NCBI RefSeq assembly: GCF_003003055.1
Contig: NZ_PVTV01000003.1
Span: 1 to 64,000, forward strand
DNA length: 64,000 nt
Source: Jezberella montanilacus
GTDB taxonomy: Bacteria; Pseudomonadota; Gammaproteobacteria; Burkholderiales; Burkholderiaceae_B
Direction of reading: 5' to 3'
Below the pieces are notes generated by a model. That model saw only the letters and a list, made by a program, of their open reading frames with translations. It did not search any database and was not told the DNA's origin. Both the position numbers and the translations under genes were made by a program. Every line of letters begins with the position of its first letter. The stretch's first letter is position 1. Of the stretch, positions 19,589 through 29,215 are shown piece by piece.

Positions 19589-20395
19589 GTGTGGAGCGAA
19601 GCGCGCATTATCAACCGACTAGCCAATACCATCGCGGTACTGGCGGTGTTGGCTATGCTCGCCGGTTGTGTGTTCTGGCTGATCAATCGCCCCATCTTTC
19701 GGGTACAAACGATCGAAATCGAGCCGGCGGCCAACACAAACTTGAAATATGTCTCGCCAATGAGCGTTCAAGCAGCCATTGCCGGCAAATTGCAGGGCAA
19801 TTTCTTTACAATCAACTTGAATCAAACGCGCAGCGTGCTGGAGACAGTACCGTGGATCAGAACGGCCATGGTGAGAAGGGTTTGGCCCAGCACGCTGCGA
19901 GTCACAATCGAAGAGCAACAACCATGGGCGTTATGGAACGAAAATCAGATGATCAGCACTTGGGGCCAGATCTTTACGGCCAACCAGGGCGAGCTGGACG
20001 ACGATGCGTTGCTCCCACAGTTCATCGGCCCCGAGGGCACGCCAGCTCTTTTCATACAGCGCTATGCCGAACTCGAACGCTGGCTTGCACCACTAAATGC
20101 CACAGTGCGAAAGGTGGTACTGAGCGAACGCTATGCAATGAGTGTGACGCTTTCCAATGGGCTGACACTCGAGCTCGGACGAGATCCAGGAGCCGAGGCG
20201 CCGGATCCGCAGGCTGGAATTCCAGGAGCCCTGCCATTTACGGTGCGGATTCGACGATTTGTGCAGGCTTGGCCTGTCGTACTGCAAAGAACCCAAGGGC
20301 GAGAAATTACCCATGTCGATTTACGCTACCCCAACGGCTTTGCACTGACGTTGGCTGCACTACCAGAAACCCCATCAACCAAAAAGAAGCGGTAA
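19589..20395 (+). CDS. ftsQ: cell division protein FtsQ
   Basis: FtsQ is a bitopic divisome protein that recruits FtsL and FtsB. The 268-residue product has a short N-terminal cytoplasmic tail, one membrane span (about residues 12-32) and a periplasmic POTRA domain starting FRVQTIEIEP. The beta domain follows, with VPWIRTAMVRRVWPSTLRV, the hallmark of FtsQ. The start is a GTG preceded by CAGGAG at 19,577-19,582. The C-terminus is Thr/Lys rich. It follows ddlB by 12 bases and precedes ftsA by four. Confidence 0.95.
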   Translation: MWSEARIINRLANTIAVLAVLAMLAGCVFWLINRPIFRVQTIEIEPAANTNLKYVSPMSVQAAIAGKLQGNFFTINLNQTRSVLETVPWIRTAMVRRVWPSTLRVTIEEQQPWALWNENQMISTWGQIFTANQGELDDDALLPQFIGPEGTPALFIQRYAELERWLAPLNATVRKVVLSERYAMSVTLSNGLTLELGRDPGAEAPDPQAGIPGALPFTVRIRRFVQAWPVVLQRTQGREITHVDLRYPNGFALTLAALPETPSTKKKR

Positions 20396-20399
20396 TGTC

Positions 20400-21623
20400 A
20401 TGACTCGTGATGTCAAGGATTTGATCGTCGCCCTAGATATCGGTACCAGCAAAGTCGTTGCCGTGGTTGCCGAAATCTTACCCGAAGGTCGTTTTGAAGT
20501 GCTAGGCTTGGGTCAGCACGAGTCGCGCGGCATGCGAAAAGGTGTGGTTGTCAATATCGAGACGACCGTCAATTCCATCCAGCGCGCACTCGAAGAGGCT
20601 GAACTCATGGCCGACTGCAAAATCCGAGAGGTCTATACCGGTATTGCTGGCAGCCATATCCGCAGCTTCAACTCGAGTGGCATGGTGGCGGTTAAGGACA
20701 AAGAAGTCACCGCAACCGACGTTTCGCGTGTCATTGAAACAGCCAAAGCCGTCAATATTCCGACTGATCAGCAAGTGTTGCATGTCCTGACACAAGAGTT
20801 CATTGTTGACGGACAGGAAGATATTCGCGAACCAATTGGTATGAGCGGTCTTCGCCTGGAGGTTAAAGTCCATATCGTGACTGGTGCGGTGAGCGCTGCC
20901 CAGAATATCGTCAAATGCGTTCGCCGTTGCGGTCTTGAGGTTCAGGACCTCATTTTGCAACCGCTGGCTTCGAGCCTGGCTTGTTTGACAGCCGACGAAA
21001 AAGAATTAGGCGTGGTGCTGATCGATATCGGTGGCGGGACAACCGATGTTGCCATTTATACCTCTGGCGCTATTCGCCACACGGCTGTTTTGCCAATCGC
21101 CGGGGATCAAATTACCAGTGATATCGCAGCCATGTTGCGCACCCCAACCCCCGACGCAGAGGATATCAAGTTGCGGCACGGTTTGGCTAAGCAAGTATTG
21201 GCTAGCCCAGACGAAAGCATTGAGGTTCCGGGTCTTGGTGACCGGGAGCCTCGCCAGGTGAAACGCATGGCTCTGGGTGCTGTCATCGAGCCTCGGGTTG
21301 AAGAGCTCTTTAACCTGGTTCAGCAGGCTATTCGTGAGTCAGGCTACGAAGACTTGTTATCCTCAGGGGTTGTCCTGACTGGCGGTACGTCGTTGTTGCC
21401 GGGTATGGTTGAGCTTGCCGAAGATGTTTTCCTTAAGCCTGTGAGGGTTGCGGTACCTGATTATGATGGTAGCTTGGCTGATGTGATGCGGAATCCGAGG
21501 TTCTCGACCGTAATGGGTCTTTTGGGCGAAGCGAGGATGCAACGTTTGCGTGGCAGAAAAGCCGCGCCGACGGGTTCTTTCACCGGGTTATTGGCGCGGA
21601 TGAAAGAATGGTTTGTGAATTAG
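20400..21623 (+). CDS. ftsA: cell division protein FtsA
   Basis: FtsA is the actin-like ATPase that anchors FtsZ to the membrane. The 407-residue protein opens with the phosphate-1 loop LIVALDIGTSKVVAVVAE. The SHIRSFNSSGMVAV segment of the 1C domain, the phosphate-2 loop VLIDIGGGTTDVAIY and the adenosine motif GVVLTGGTSLLPGM follow. The C-terminal GLLARMKEWFVN is the amphipathic membrane-targeting helix typical of FtsA. It is the last closely packed gene; a 232-base gap with inverted repeats separates it from ftsZ. Confidence 0.97.
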   Translation: MTRDVKDLIVALDIGTSKVVAVVAEILPEGRFEVLGLGQHESRGMRKGVVVNIETTVNSIQRALEEAELMADCKIREVYTGIAGSHIRSFNSSGMVAVKDKEVTATDVSRVIETAKAVNIPTDQQVLHVLTQEFIVDGQEDIREPIGMSGLRLEVKVHIVTGAVSAAQNIVKCVRRCGLEVQDLILQPLASSLACLTADEKELGVVLIDIGGGTTDVAIYTSGAIRHTAVLPIAGDQITSDIAAMLRTPTPDAEDIKLRHGLAKQVLASPDESIEVPGLGDREPRQVKRMALGAVIEPRVEELFNLVQQAIRESGYEDLLSSGVVLTGGTSLLPGMVELAEDVFLKPVRVAVPDYDGSLADVMRNPRFSTVMGLLGEARMQRLRGRKAAPTGSFTGLLARMKEWFVN

Positions 21624-21746
21624 ATGAAACGCAAGCAGTCTTGGTCTGTATTCATGGAATTGATTTTTGTTTTTCAGTAGATAATTGAAGCCGTAAGGCT
21701 TAGATCAGATTGATCGATCCATTCATCGATTGATTTGCTAGAGAGG

Positions 21747-21821
21747 CGTTTCAAACTCGGCGCGGACCAAGTCGGCGATAAGTTTGAAACGATTTCTAAA
21801 AGTAGTTGGGGATTTTAGAAA
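21747..21821 (+). promoter_or_regulatory. two adjacent inverted repeats in the ftsZ leader
   Basis: CGTTTCAAACT (21,747-21,757) pairs perfectly over 11 bp with AGTTTGAAACG (21,781-21,791), spacer 23 nt. One base later TTTCTAAAA (21,793-21,801) pairs over 9 bp with TTTTAGAAA (21,813-21,821), loop 11 nt. Both lie upstream of the ftsZ ribosome binding site at 21,841. No T run follows, so they look like leader RNA structures or protein sites, not a terminator. A role in ftsZ expression is inference. Confidence 0.55.
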
Positions 21822-21855
21822 CCGTTTGCAAGTAAGACTTGAGGGAGTCACAAAA

Positions 21856-23037
21856 ATGAGATTCGAGATGTTAGATAACGTAAGCAAAGGCACTGTGATC
21901 AAGGTGGTCGGTGTTGGTGGCGCGGGCGGTAACGCCGTGTCTCACATGATCCGATCTGGTGTGCAAGGCGTTGACTTTATTTGCTGCAACACCGATGCAC
22001 AAGCATTGGCGGCCACTAATGCGCCTGTGCAAATCCGTCTGGGTCGTACCGGCCTCGGTGCGGGCGCCAAGCCCGATCAAGGCAGGGCTGCTGCTGAGCT
22101 GGCCCGCGAAGAAATTCGAGCTGCTTTGAACGGCGCAAACATGGTGTTTATCACTGCGGGTATGGGTGGTGGCACGGGTACAGGCGCTGCACCTGTTGTA
22201 GCAGAGGTTGCTAAAGACCTCGGTATTTTGACTGTGGGCGTTGTGACTAAGCCTTTCGAGTTCGAAGGCGGCAAACGCATGAAAATGTCTGAAGAGGGTA
22301 TTGATGCGTTATCAGGTCATGTCCATTCGCTCATCGTCGTGCTGAACGAGAATCTGTATGAATTGATGGATGATGATGCCACGCAGGCTGATTGCTTCAA
22401 TGCAGCCGATGATGTCCTTCACAATGCTTGCGCGGGGATTGCCGAAATCATCAACGTCGAAGGTAACGTTAACGTCGACTTCGAAGACGTGAAGACGATC
22501 ATGGGCGAGCCAGGCCAAGCGATGATGGGTACAGCTGTAGCGAGCGGTGAAGATCGCGCGATGCGCGCCGCGGTTCAGGCCGTTGCATGTCCCCTTCTCG
22601 AAGGCGTGGATTTGAACGGCGCGCGCGGCGTTCTAGTCAACATCACTGCTACCAAGTCGCTGAGAATGAAAGAAACCCGTGTCATCATGGAGCATATCAA
22701 GAGCTTCGCAGCTGAAGACGCGACGGTTATCTTCGGAACCGCCTACGACGAAGCGATGGGCGACGATATTCGCGTCACGGTTGTTGCTACCGGTCTTGGA
22801 CGCGCAGCCAAGCGCCCGATGTTGGTGAGTTCGCAACATCAAGTCGAACAAATGGAAGTCGTTCAGCGTACCGGTACCGACAACATGCCAGTCTCTGGTG
22901 GTAATTTGAACGAACTGAAAGCTCCGACCGTCATTCGTAATCCTCGCACACAGGCTTCCGCCCAAGTGCGTGCGCTGGAAACGTCAGGTATGGATCACTA
23001 CGACATTCCGGCGTTTTTGCGCCGGCAAGCAGACTGA
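21856..23037 (+). CDS. ftsZ: cell division GTPase FtsZ
   Basis: FtsZ is the tubulin homologue that polymerises into the Z ring. The 393-residue protein begins with FEMLDNVSKGTVIKVVGVGG, carries the tubulin GTP motif GMGGGTGTGAAPVVAEVAK and the T7 loop NVDFEDVKTIM, and ends with the conserved tail DIPAFLRRQ that binds FtsA. The ATG at 21,856 is supported by a GAGGGAG ribosome binding site at 21,841-21,847. The reading frame stays open up to a TTG at 21,784, but that region holds the inverted repeats and has no ribosome binding site. The 232-base gap after ftsA suggests its own level of control. Confidence 0.98.
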   Translation: MRFEMLDNVSKGTVIKVVGVGGAGGNAVSHMIRSGVQGVDFICCNTDAQALAATNAPVQIRLGRTGLGAGAKPDQGRAAAELAREEIRAALNGANMVFITAGMGGGTGTGAAPVVAEVAKDLGILTVGVVTKPFEFEGGKRMKMSEEGIDALSGHVHSLIVVLNENLYELMDDDATQADCFNAADDVLHNACAGIAEIINVEGNVNVDFEDVKTIMGEPGQAMMGTAVASGEDRAMRAAVQAVACPLLEGVDLNGARGVLVNITATKSLRMKETRVIMEHIKSFAAEDATVIFGTAYDEAMGDDIRVTVVATGLGRAAKRPMLVSSQHQVEQMEVVQRTGTDNMPVSGGNLNELKAPTVIRNPRTQASAQVRALETSGMDHYDIPAFLRRQAD

Positions 23038-23063
23038 TCGCATAGCTAACTCCCTCTGATCAC

Positions 23064-23092
23064 CCCACTGTGGCCTCCCCAGCCAGAGTGGG
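23064..23092 (+). terminator. hairpin after ftsZ, possible attenuator
   Basis: CCCACTGTGGC (23,064-23,074) and GCCAGAGTGGG (23,082-23,092) form an 11-bp stem with one mismatch and a 7-nt loop, 26 bases after the ftsZ stop. There is no following T run, so full termination is uncertain. It could separate ftsZ from lpxC or stabilise the ftsZ mRNA. Confidence 0.4.
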
Positions 23093-23164
23093 TAATGCTG
23101 TTGAATGCCTGGGTCGCTACATCCGCCAAACGATGTACAATCCGAGGGTTTTATTACAGAACAC

Positions 23165-24088
23165 ATGTTTAAACAGCGCACGATCAAAAATCTCGTTAAG
23201 ACGACCGGTGTGGGCCTGCATTCTGGCCTGCGGGTTGAGCTTACCCTGCGTCCGGCCGCTCCGAACACAGGGATTGTGTTTCATCGTGTCGACTTGCCTG
23301 AAGTCGTCGATTTTCCTGCACTGGCAAGCACGGTGAGTGACACCCGTATGGCTTCAGTGCTACAGGTAGGTAACGCTCGCGTTTCGACGGTTGAACATTT
23401 GATGTCTGCGCTAGCGGGTTTAGGTATCGACAATTTGCATATCGACCTGACTGCTGAAGAAGTGCCCATTATGGATGGTAGCGCGGCCACGTTCGTTTAT
23501 TTGCTTCGCTCGGCTGGTATTGAAGAACAGGCTGCACCAAAGAAGTTTCTCCGTGTCGTCAAGCCCATAGAGATTCGTGAACCCGATGGCAAACAAGAAA
23601 AATGGGCCAGACTCGAACCGCATGATGGGTTTACGCTTGCGTTTTCTATTGATTTTCAGCATCCCGCAATTGATTCAACCGCAAATTTCGCTGAAATCGA
23701 TTTTGCAACTGAGTCCTACGTCAAACAAATCGCCCGCGCACGCACTTTCGGTTTCGTCAACGAAGTCGAGACGCTGCGGTCCATGGGCCTAGCTCGTGGT
23801 GGCAGCCTGGATAATGCCATTGTGATGGATGAGTACCGTGTGCTTAACAGCGATGGCTTACGCTACGACGACGAATTCGTTAAACATAAAATTCTTGATG
23901 CGGTGGGCGACCTCTATTTGATTGGGATGCCCTTGATGGCCAAGTACGTGGCCTGCCGGTCGGGTCATGCACTCAATAACCGCCTGTGTCGTGAGTTGCT
24001 TTCTCAGCCAGATGCGTTTGAAGTAGTGACTTTTGCCTCACAGAACGATGCGCCGGCAGCTTTCCGTCACGAATGGAAGTTCGCCTAA
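23165..24088 (+). CDS. lpxC: UDP-3-O-acyl-N-acetylglucosamine deacetylase LpxC
   Basis: LpxC is the zinc deacetylase that commits UDP-GlcNAc to lipid A synthesis. The 307-residue protein opens with [20 protein letters not shown]. It carries the first zinc His in [18 protein letters not shown], the PIMDGSA segment and the other zinc ligands in [18 protein letters not shown]. The late catalytic HAL segment is also present. The ATG at 23,165 matches the family N-terminus; an in-frame start at 23,105 would add 20 residues unlike LpxC. It lies at the end of dcw as in E. coli. A TACAAT at 23,136-23,141 could be a promoter -10, without a clear -35. Confidence 0.97.
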   Translation: MFKQRTIKNLVKTTGVGLHSGLRVELTLRPAAPNTGIVFHRVDLPEVVDFPALASTVSDTRMASVLQVGNARVSTVEHLMSALAGLGIDNLHIDLTAEEVPIMDGSAATFVYLLRSAGIEEQAAPKKFLRVVKPIEIREPDGKQEKWARLEPHDGFTLAFSIDFQHPAIDSTANFAEIDFATESYVKQIARARTFGFVNEVETLRSMGLARGGSLDNAIVMDEYRVLNSDGLRYDDEFVKHKILDAVGDLYLIGMPLMAKYVACRSGHALNNRLCRELLSQPDAFEVVTFASQNDAPAAFRHEWKFA

Positions 24089-24102
24089 AGCCTCGGCGTT
24101 GT

Positions 24103-24582
24103 TCAAACTGATCGGCGATGATGGGCAATCAGCTTCGCAACCGAGTCTGCTAGCGGGCCAGGCTCAAGCGATTTCAGTAGTTTCTCGAAAGACTCCAGGT
24201 CACTTGCTTGCAATAATCGTGCCTCGCGGGGCGCCTTAATCGGGGTGTGAACATCCACCGCGCCTTGCACCTTCAATTTGACCTCTGTAAAGTTCCAGCC
24301 TTTTTGGTTCAGGTGCTTGGTTACGCTTGGCGCCAGTTGACGAAACTTGGCTGCGAAGGCCGCACTGCTGACCGTTAGTGTCAAAGTCGCCGCTTCAATT
24401 TTGATGACATCAAACACGCCTCGAATCGGAGCAGGCAGGGCCTCATCAATCGCACCCTTTAGTTTGAGATGAAGCTGTGCTGTCGCCAAAACATTGCCGT
24501 ACTGGCTATTGCTATCCAGCCAGCCAATAAGGTGAGTGCCGGTTGAGCGCCCAGGGGATATAAAGGATTTTGAACTTGCCAT
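24103..24582 (-). CDS. DciA-like protein (DUF721)
   Basis: A ~159-residue protein of the DUF721 group that includes DciA, the ancestral helicase operator that loads DnaB. Family features seen here are the N-terminal LATAQLHLKLKGAIDEALPA region and the beta-rich stretch TLTLTVSSAAFAAKFRQLAPSV, which matches the KH-like fold of DciA. The C-terminus is helical with many Leu and Ser. In many proteobacteria this gene sits between lpxC and secA, as here. An in-frame GTG at 24,591 is an alternative start; neither has a good ribosome binding site. Its 5' end overlaps the divergent M23 gene by 13 bases or more. Confidence 0.75.
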   Translation of the reverse strand: MASSKSFISPGRSTGTHLIGWLDSNSQYGNVLATAQLHLKLKGAIDEALPAPIRGVFDVIKIEAATLTLTVSSAAFAAKFRQLAPSVTKHLNQKGWNFTEVKLKVQGAVDVHTPIKAPREARLLQASDLESFEKLLKSLEPGPLADSVAKLIAHHRRSV

Positions 24583-25241
24583 ATCAAACACAATACCAGA
24601 CCAGCACGTTGATTGCCCTGATACTCGCAGCTATTTGTGTGGGGTATGCGGCGGGGGCGAGCGAAGCGCTTGATGAACCAGTAGCAAATTTCCGTTTTAC
24701 TGACTTTGAACTTGCTGCGCGACCCCGAACAGACCCACTGCCATCAACGGTCTTGTGGTTACATCAAGACCATTCGGTCACGTCAGTGCTAAGTTGGCCG
24801 TTGATCGCCTACCGCAGGCTCAGTTCACCGTATGGCAACAGAATTGATCCGATTTCTGGCCAGCTCACTTTTCACCAAGGGTTGGATTTCAGCGCTAGCG
24901 AGGGGGCACCCATTCATGCTGCGTCATGCGGCATCGTAAAAAAAGCGGGCTTTCACAGCGGTTATGGTTACATGGTCGACCTTGATCATGGCAAAGGCTT
25001 GGTGACTCGCTATGCCCATGCCCGTTCGGTGCTGGTGAGCAAAGGGCAAATCGTAGGCCAGGGCGAGGTGATTGGCCACGTCGGTTCGACCGGGGCTTCG
25101 ACAGGCGCTCATTTACATTTTGAAGTCAGAGTGCGTGAGCGGGCGGTTGACCCAACGCGGTTCCTGACTGGGCAGCTTATGCGAGCACCAATAACAGCCA
25201 GAGCGTCGACTGAGACAACTGCTAGTCCCAGCCTGCGTTAA
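24570..25241 (+). CDS. M23 family (LytM) metallopeptidase
   Basis: A 223-residue protein with an N-terminal hydrophobic segment (about residues 12-30) acting as signal or anchor, followed by a single LytM/M23 domain (about 80-208). The zinc ligands and catalytic residues are intact: HQGLDF with His102 and Asp106, and HLHFEV with His181 and His183. It is therefore expected to be an active periplasmic peptidoglycan endopeptidase and not an EnvC-like activator lacking these residues. The only start giving the full signal is a TTG at 24,570, which lies inside the 5' end of the divergent DciA-like gene. SecA follows after 35 bases. Confidence 0.88.
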   Translation: MNLPYQTQYQTSTLIALILAAICVGYAAGASEALDEPVANFRFTDFELAARPRTDPLPSTVLWLHQDHSVTSVLSWPLIAYRRLSSPYGNRIDPISGQLTFHQGLDFSASEGAPIHAASCGIVKKAGFHSGYGYMVDLDHGKGLVTRYAHARSVLVSKGQIVGQGEVIGHVGSTGASTGAHLHFEVRVRERAVDPTRFLTGQLMRAPITARASTETTASPSLR

Positions 25242-25276
25242 ACTGCGAAGCTACGTTCAATCTGGGCCTTAAACGC

Positions 25277-28033
25277 ATGCTTTCCCTGCTTAAAAAACTT
25301 ATTGGCACTCGAAACGACCGCTTGCTTAAGCAATATCGTCGGCAGGTGGCGCAAATCAATGCGCTTGAGCCGACCATGCAAGCATTGTCAGATGATGATT
25401 TACGGGCCAGTACGCAGAAATTTAAGGATCGTTTAGCTAGCGGTGAAGCACTCGACGACTTATTGCCAGAGGCCTTTGCGGTCGTGCGTGAGGCAGGCAA
25501 GCGAGTTTTTGGTATGCGCCACTTTGACGTCCAGTTAATCGGCGGCATGGTACTGCACCAGGGCAAGATCGCAGAAATGCGCACGGGTGAAGGCAAAACC
25601 TTGATGGCGACCTTACCGGTGTACCTCAATGCCTTGACTGGCAGAGGGGTTCACGTCGTCACAGTGAACGATTATCTCGCGCGTCGAGACGCTGACTGGA
25701 TGGGGCGACTATACGGGTACTTGGGTTTAAGCGTCGGTGTCGTTGTACCGCAGCAAGAAAACGATGAAAAAATCCGAGCCTATGCCGCTGATATTACCTA
25801 CGGTACCAACAATGAGTTCGGGTTTGATTACTTACGTGACAATATGGAATACCGCGTTGAGGATCGCAGGCAGCGCACGCTAGTCTTTGCTATTGTTGAC
25901 GAGGTCGACTCGATTTTGATTGATGAAGCCAGAACGCCATTGATCATTTCAGGTCAGGCAGAAGACCATACTGAAGTCTACTTACGAATGAATGCGGTGC
26001 CTGCGTTATTGACCAGGATGGCGTCAGAGCCCAAGCCAACCGAACCCGAACCCGAAGGCGATTACTGGGTAGACGAAAAAAATCAGCAAGTCTATATCTC
26101 TGAGGCTGGTCACGAGAAGGCCGAAACCATTCTGGGCAATCTTCAGCTGTTGCCCCAAGGCCAGTCTTTGTACGAGCCTCGCAATATATCGCTGATGCAT
26201 CACTTAATGGCCTCGCTGCGCGCCCACAGCTTGTTTCACCGCGATCAGCACTACGTCGTCCAAGACGGCGAAGTCGTGATTGTTGATGAATTTACCGGTC
26301 GCCTGATGACAGGTCGCCGCTGGTCCGATGGTCTGCATCAGGCTGTCGAAGCAAAAGAAGCCGTCAAGATTCAGTTCGAGAATCAAACCCTTGCCTCGAT
26401 CACCTTTCAAAACTTTTTCCGGATGTACGAAAAATTGGCAGGTATGACGGGTACCGCTGATACTGAAGCGTATGAATTTCAAGAGATTTACAGTCTTGAA
26501 ACCGTCATTATCCCCACTAATCGCAACATGGTGCGTGCGGATCAAAATGATCAGATATACAAAACCACCACCGAAAAATATAACGCGATTATCGTTGACA
26601 TCAAGGACTGCAAAGAGCGAGGTCAACCAGTTCTTGTCGGTACGACGAGCATTGAGAATTCTGAGTTGCTCTCTGGTTTACTGAAAAAAGCTGGTGTCGC
26701 GCATGAAGTGTTAAACGCCAAGCAACATGCTCGCGAAGCAGAGATTGTTGCGCAAGCAGGCAAACCCGGTAACATCACGATCGCTACCAACATGGCCGGT
26801 CGAGGGACCGACATTGTGCTGGGTGGCAGTATTGAGCGTCAGATTGAACACATTCGTGCTGACGCGAGTTTGTCTGATGAAAACAAGGAAGCGCAGATAG
26901 CAACGATACGAGCTGAATGGCAACCCTTAAACGATCGGGTTAAAGCTGCTGGTGGCTTGCGTATTGTTGGCACAGAGCGCCACGAGTCGCGCCGGATCGA
27001 TAATCAGTTGCGCGGTCGTGCTGGACGTCAGGGCGATCCAGGTTCGTCAAGGTTTTATCTGTCCCTTGAAGATCCCTTGATGCGGATTTTCGCAGGTGAT
27101 CGTGTACGTGCGATCATGGATAGGCTCAAGTTACCTGAAGGTGAACCTATCGAGGCAGGCATGGTGAGCCGATCAATCGAGACCGCTCAGCGTAAAGTCG
27201 AAGGGCGTAACTTTGACATTCGTAAACAGCTGCTCGAGTACGACGATGTCGCCAATGACCAGCGCAAAGTACTTTATGCCCAGCGCAATGATGTACTTGA
27301 ATCTGCATCGATCACCGATACGATTGATAATCTGTTAGTGGGTTGTTTCAGTGAAATCGTCAATCGCTACGTACCAGCTGGTTCAGTAGAAGAGCAATGG
27401 GATCTGGCTGGTTTGCAAATGGCGCTAGAGTCAGATTGGCAAGTTCAAGTGCCGCTCGTGACCATGCTCGCGCAATCCAAATCCATGTCTGACGAGGATG
27501 TGCTTGAAAGCGTGCTTGAGTTTGCGCGCCAGGCCTATCAGCACAAAGCAGATTTGGTTGGCACTGAATCGTGGTCACATTTTGAACGCTCAATTATGCT
27601 GCAAGTGATCGATTCACAATGGCGTGAGCATCTTTCATCGCTGGATCATTTGCGACAAGGTATTCACCTGCGTGGCTATGCGCAGAAGAATCCTAAACAG
27701 GAATACAAGCGTGAGGCCTTTGAGCTGTTTTCTGACATGCTTGATCGCGTGCGTGATGAGGTCATGAAAATCCTGATGACGGTTCGAGTGCAGTCTCAAG
27801 AGGAGATTGCTCAGGCCGAGCTAGAGGCCGCCAATTTAGCGCAAGCGCAAAATGTGCAGTTTCAGCACGCAGACTATCAGGATGCGGATGTGGAGAGCGA
27901 GCCGGTTGATAAGGCTCAAGCTACATCAGGCGTCGCCACAGTGCGTAACGTCTTGCCCAAGGTAGGCCGCAACGACGCCTGTCCTTGCGGTAGTGGTAAA
28001 AAATATAAGCACTGTCACGGACAGATTCAATAA
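25277..28033 (+). CDS. secA: preprotein translocase ATPase SecA
   Basis: SecA is the motor ATPase that drives unfolded preproteins through SecYEG. The 918-residue protein has the Walker [15 protein letters not shown] near residue 102, [18 protein letters not shown], the DEAD-type [20 protein letters not shown] and the preprotein cross-linking domain. [13 protein letters not shown], the [17 protein letters not shown] motif, the helical wing and scaffold, and the C-terminal zinc/SecB-binding [14 protein letters not shown] follow. It is full length. It follows the M23 gene by 35 bases and precedes an M20 peptidase by 27. Confidence 0.98.
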   Translation: MLSLLKKLIGTRNDRLLKQYRRQVAQINALEPTMQALSDDDLRASTQKFKDRLASGEALDDLLPEAFAVVREAGKRVFGMRHFDVQLIGGMVLHQGKIAEMRTGEGKTLMATLPVYLNALTGRGVHVVTVNDYLARRDADWMGRLYGYLGLSVGVVVPQQENDEKIRAYAADITYGTNNEFGFDYLRDNMEYRVEDRRQRTLVFAIVDEVDSILIDEARTPLIISGQAEDHTEVYLRMNAVPALLTRMASEPKPTEPEPEGDYWVDEKNQQVYISEAGHEKAETILGNLQLLPQGQSLYEPRNISLMHHLMASLRAHSLFHRDQHYVVQDGEVVIVDEFTGRLMTGRRWSDGLHQAVEAKEAVKIQFENQTLASITFQNFFRMYEKLAGMTGTADTEAYEFQEIYSLETVIIPTNRNMVRADQNDQIYKTTTEKYNAIIVDIKDCKERGQPVLVGTTSIENSELLSGLLKKAGVAHEVLNAKQHAREAEIVAQAGKPGNITIATNMAGRGTDIVLGGSIERQIEHIRADASLSDENKEAQIATIRAEWQPLNDRVKAAGGLRIVGTERHESRRIDNQLRGRAGRQGDPGSSRFYLSLEDPLMRIFAGDRVRAIMDRLKLPEGEPIEAGMVSRSIETAQRKVEGRNFDIRKQLLEYDDVANDQRKVLYAQRNDVLESASITDTIDNLLVGCFSEIVNRYVPAGSVEEQWDLAGLQMALESDWQVQVPLVTMLAQSKSMSDEDVLESVLEFARQAYQHKADLVGTESWSHFERSIMLQVIDSQWREHLSSLDHLRQGIHLRGYAQKNPKQEYKREAFELFSDMLDRVRDEVMKILMTVRVQSQEEIAQAELEAANLAQAQNVQFQHADYQDADVESEPVDKAQATSGVATVRNVLPKVGRNDACPCGSGKKYKHCHGQIQ

Positions 28034-28060
28034 ATCCAGAAAAAGCAAAGGGGAATAGAG

Positions 28061-29188
28061 ATGTCAGACGAACAACAACGACTAGTGAGTGATATCTCTA
28101 AATGGATTGAGTGCGAATCTCCTTCAAGCGATACTGCTGCGCTGCATCGGATGGCGGAGATTGCCGCCAGTCAAGCCCGCGTGAGCGGTCTTAAGGTTGA
28201 GCTGACTTCGATCGGAGAGAAAAAGCTGCCGTTACTGCTCGTTAGTAATCGCGCCCAAGGCGACACTCGCCCCGGCATTCTCGTGCTGGCGCATCTGGAT
28301 ACCGTTCATCCTGTTGGCACCATTCAGACCCTCAATAAATTGCGCATTGAAGGCGACCGATTGTATGGCCCTGGCAGCTACGACATGAAAGCCGGTGCTT
28401 ATCTGGCGTTAACTGCGCTTTGTGAGCACGTGCCCGCAGCATCCACCAAGCTACCTGTTGATTACCTTTTGGTACCAGATGAAGAAGTAGGTAGCCATGA
28501 TTCGAGGCGATTTATCGAAAAATATGCGGCACAAGCCAAGTACACCTTGGTCGCCGAGCCAGCGCGAGCCGATGGTGGCAAATGCGTTACCGCTCGTAAA
28601 GGCACGGGGATGGTCAAAATCTGTGTGACCGGCTGTCAATCCCATGCCGGCGTTAATCATGAGAAAGGTCGCAGTGCTATCAAAGAAATGGCTCATCAAG
28701 TGTTGGCGATCGAGTCTTTCACTGATTACCAAAGAGGCATTACAGTCAGCGTTGGCAAAATTGCAGGCGGCACAGCAACCAATACCGTGCCGGGGTTTTG
28801 TGAGGCGATTGTTGACTTCCGAATCCCTGATGCGCCTGCGGGTGACGAGATTTTGGCTAAATTCAAATCGCTCAAGGCGGTCGGTGCAGATGTTACGGTT
28901 GACGTGGATGTCGAACTGAACCGACCACCTATGGTGAAGACACTTCAGTCCGCAGCCTTGCTCGCTCGTATACAAGATCAAGCGATGGCGGCGGGGTTCG
29001 AGCTCGAAGAAGCGCCGATGACCGGTGGTGGCAGTGATGCAAACTTCACTTCAGCGATGGGCGTCCCGTCGATTGACGGATTGGGTGCAGACGGCGACGG
29101 CGCCCATACCTTGTCAGAGCACATTTTGATTTCAACGCTGCCCAAACGCCTGCAGTTCTGGCGCAACACCTTCAGCAATCTTGATTGA
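28061..29188 (+). CDS. M20 family metallopeptidase (carboxypeptidase G2-like)
   Basis: A 375-residue M20A-type peptidase resembling glutamate carboxypeptidase/CPG2. The di-zinc ligands are visible: LAHLDTVHPVG (His, Asp), YGPGSYDMKAG with the bridging Asp, VPDEEVGSHDS with the catalytic Glu-Glu pair, and TLVAEPAR. The dimerisation domain follows in the middle. The C-terminal His that normally completes the site lies in GAHTLSEHI. It is distinct from the HipO-type M20 proteins at 1,074 and 33,574. It has a clear AAAGGGG ribosome binding site at 28,046-28,052. The substrate is probably an N-acyl or peptidyl amino acid, but this cannot be decided. Confidence 0.88.
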   Translation: MSDEQQRLVSDISKWIECESPSSDTAALHRMAEIAASQARVSGLKVELTSIGEKKLPLLLVSNRAQGDTRPGILVLAHLDTVHPVGTIQTLNKLRIEGDRLYGPGSYDMKAGAYLALTALCEHVPAASTKLPVDYLLVPDEEVGSHDSRRFIEKYAAQAKYTLVAEPARADGGKCVTARKGTGMVKICVTGCQSHAGVNHEKGRSAIKEMAHQVLAIESFTDYQRGITVSVGKIAGGTATNTVPGFCEAIVDFRIPDAPAGDEILAKFKSLKAVGADVTVDVDVELNRPPMVKTLQSAALLARIQDQAMAAGFELEEAPMTGGGSDANFTSAMGVPSIDGLGADGDGAHTLSEHILISTLPKRLQFWRNTFSNLD

Positions 29189-29215
29189 AGTGAAGGTGTG
29201 CGTTGTCAGGTTTGC

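Noticed and set aside
21784-21855. A possible 24-residue N-terminal extension of FtsZ from a TTG at 21,784.
   Set aside because: The family starts at the FEML segment, a clear GAGGGAG site serves the ATG at 21,856, and the extra region holds inverted repeats and no ribosome binding site.
23136-23141. TACAAT before lpxC as a full promoter.
   Set aside because: No acceptable -35 lies 16-18 bases upstream; it is mentioned in the lpxC entry only as a possible -10.
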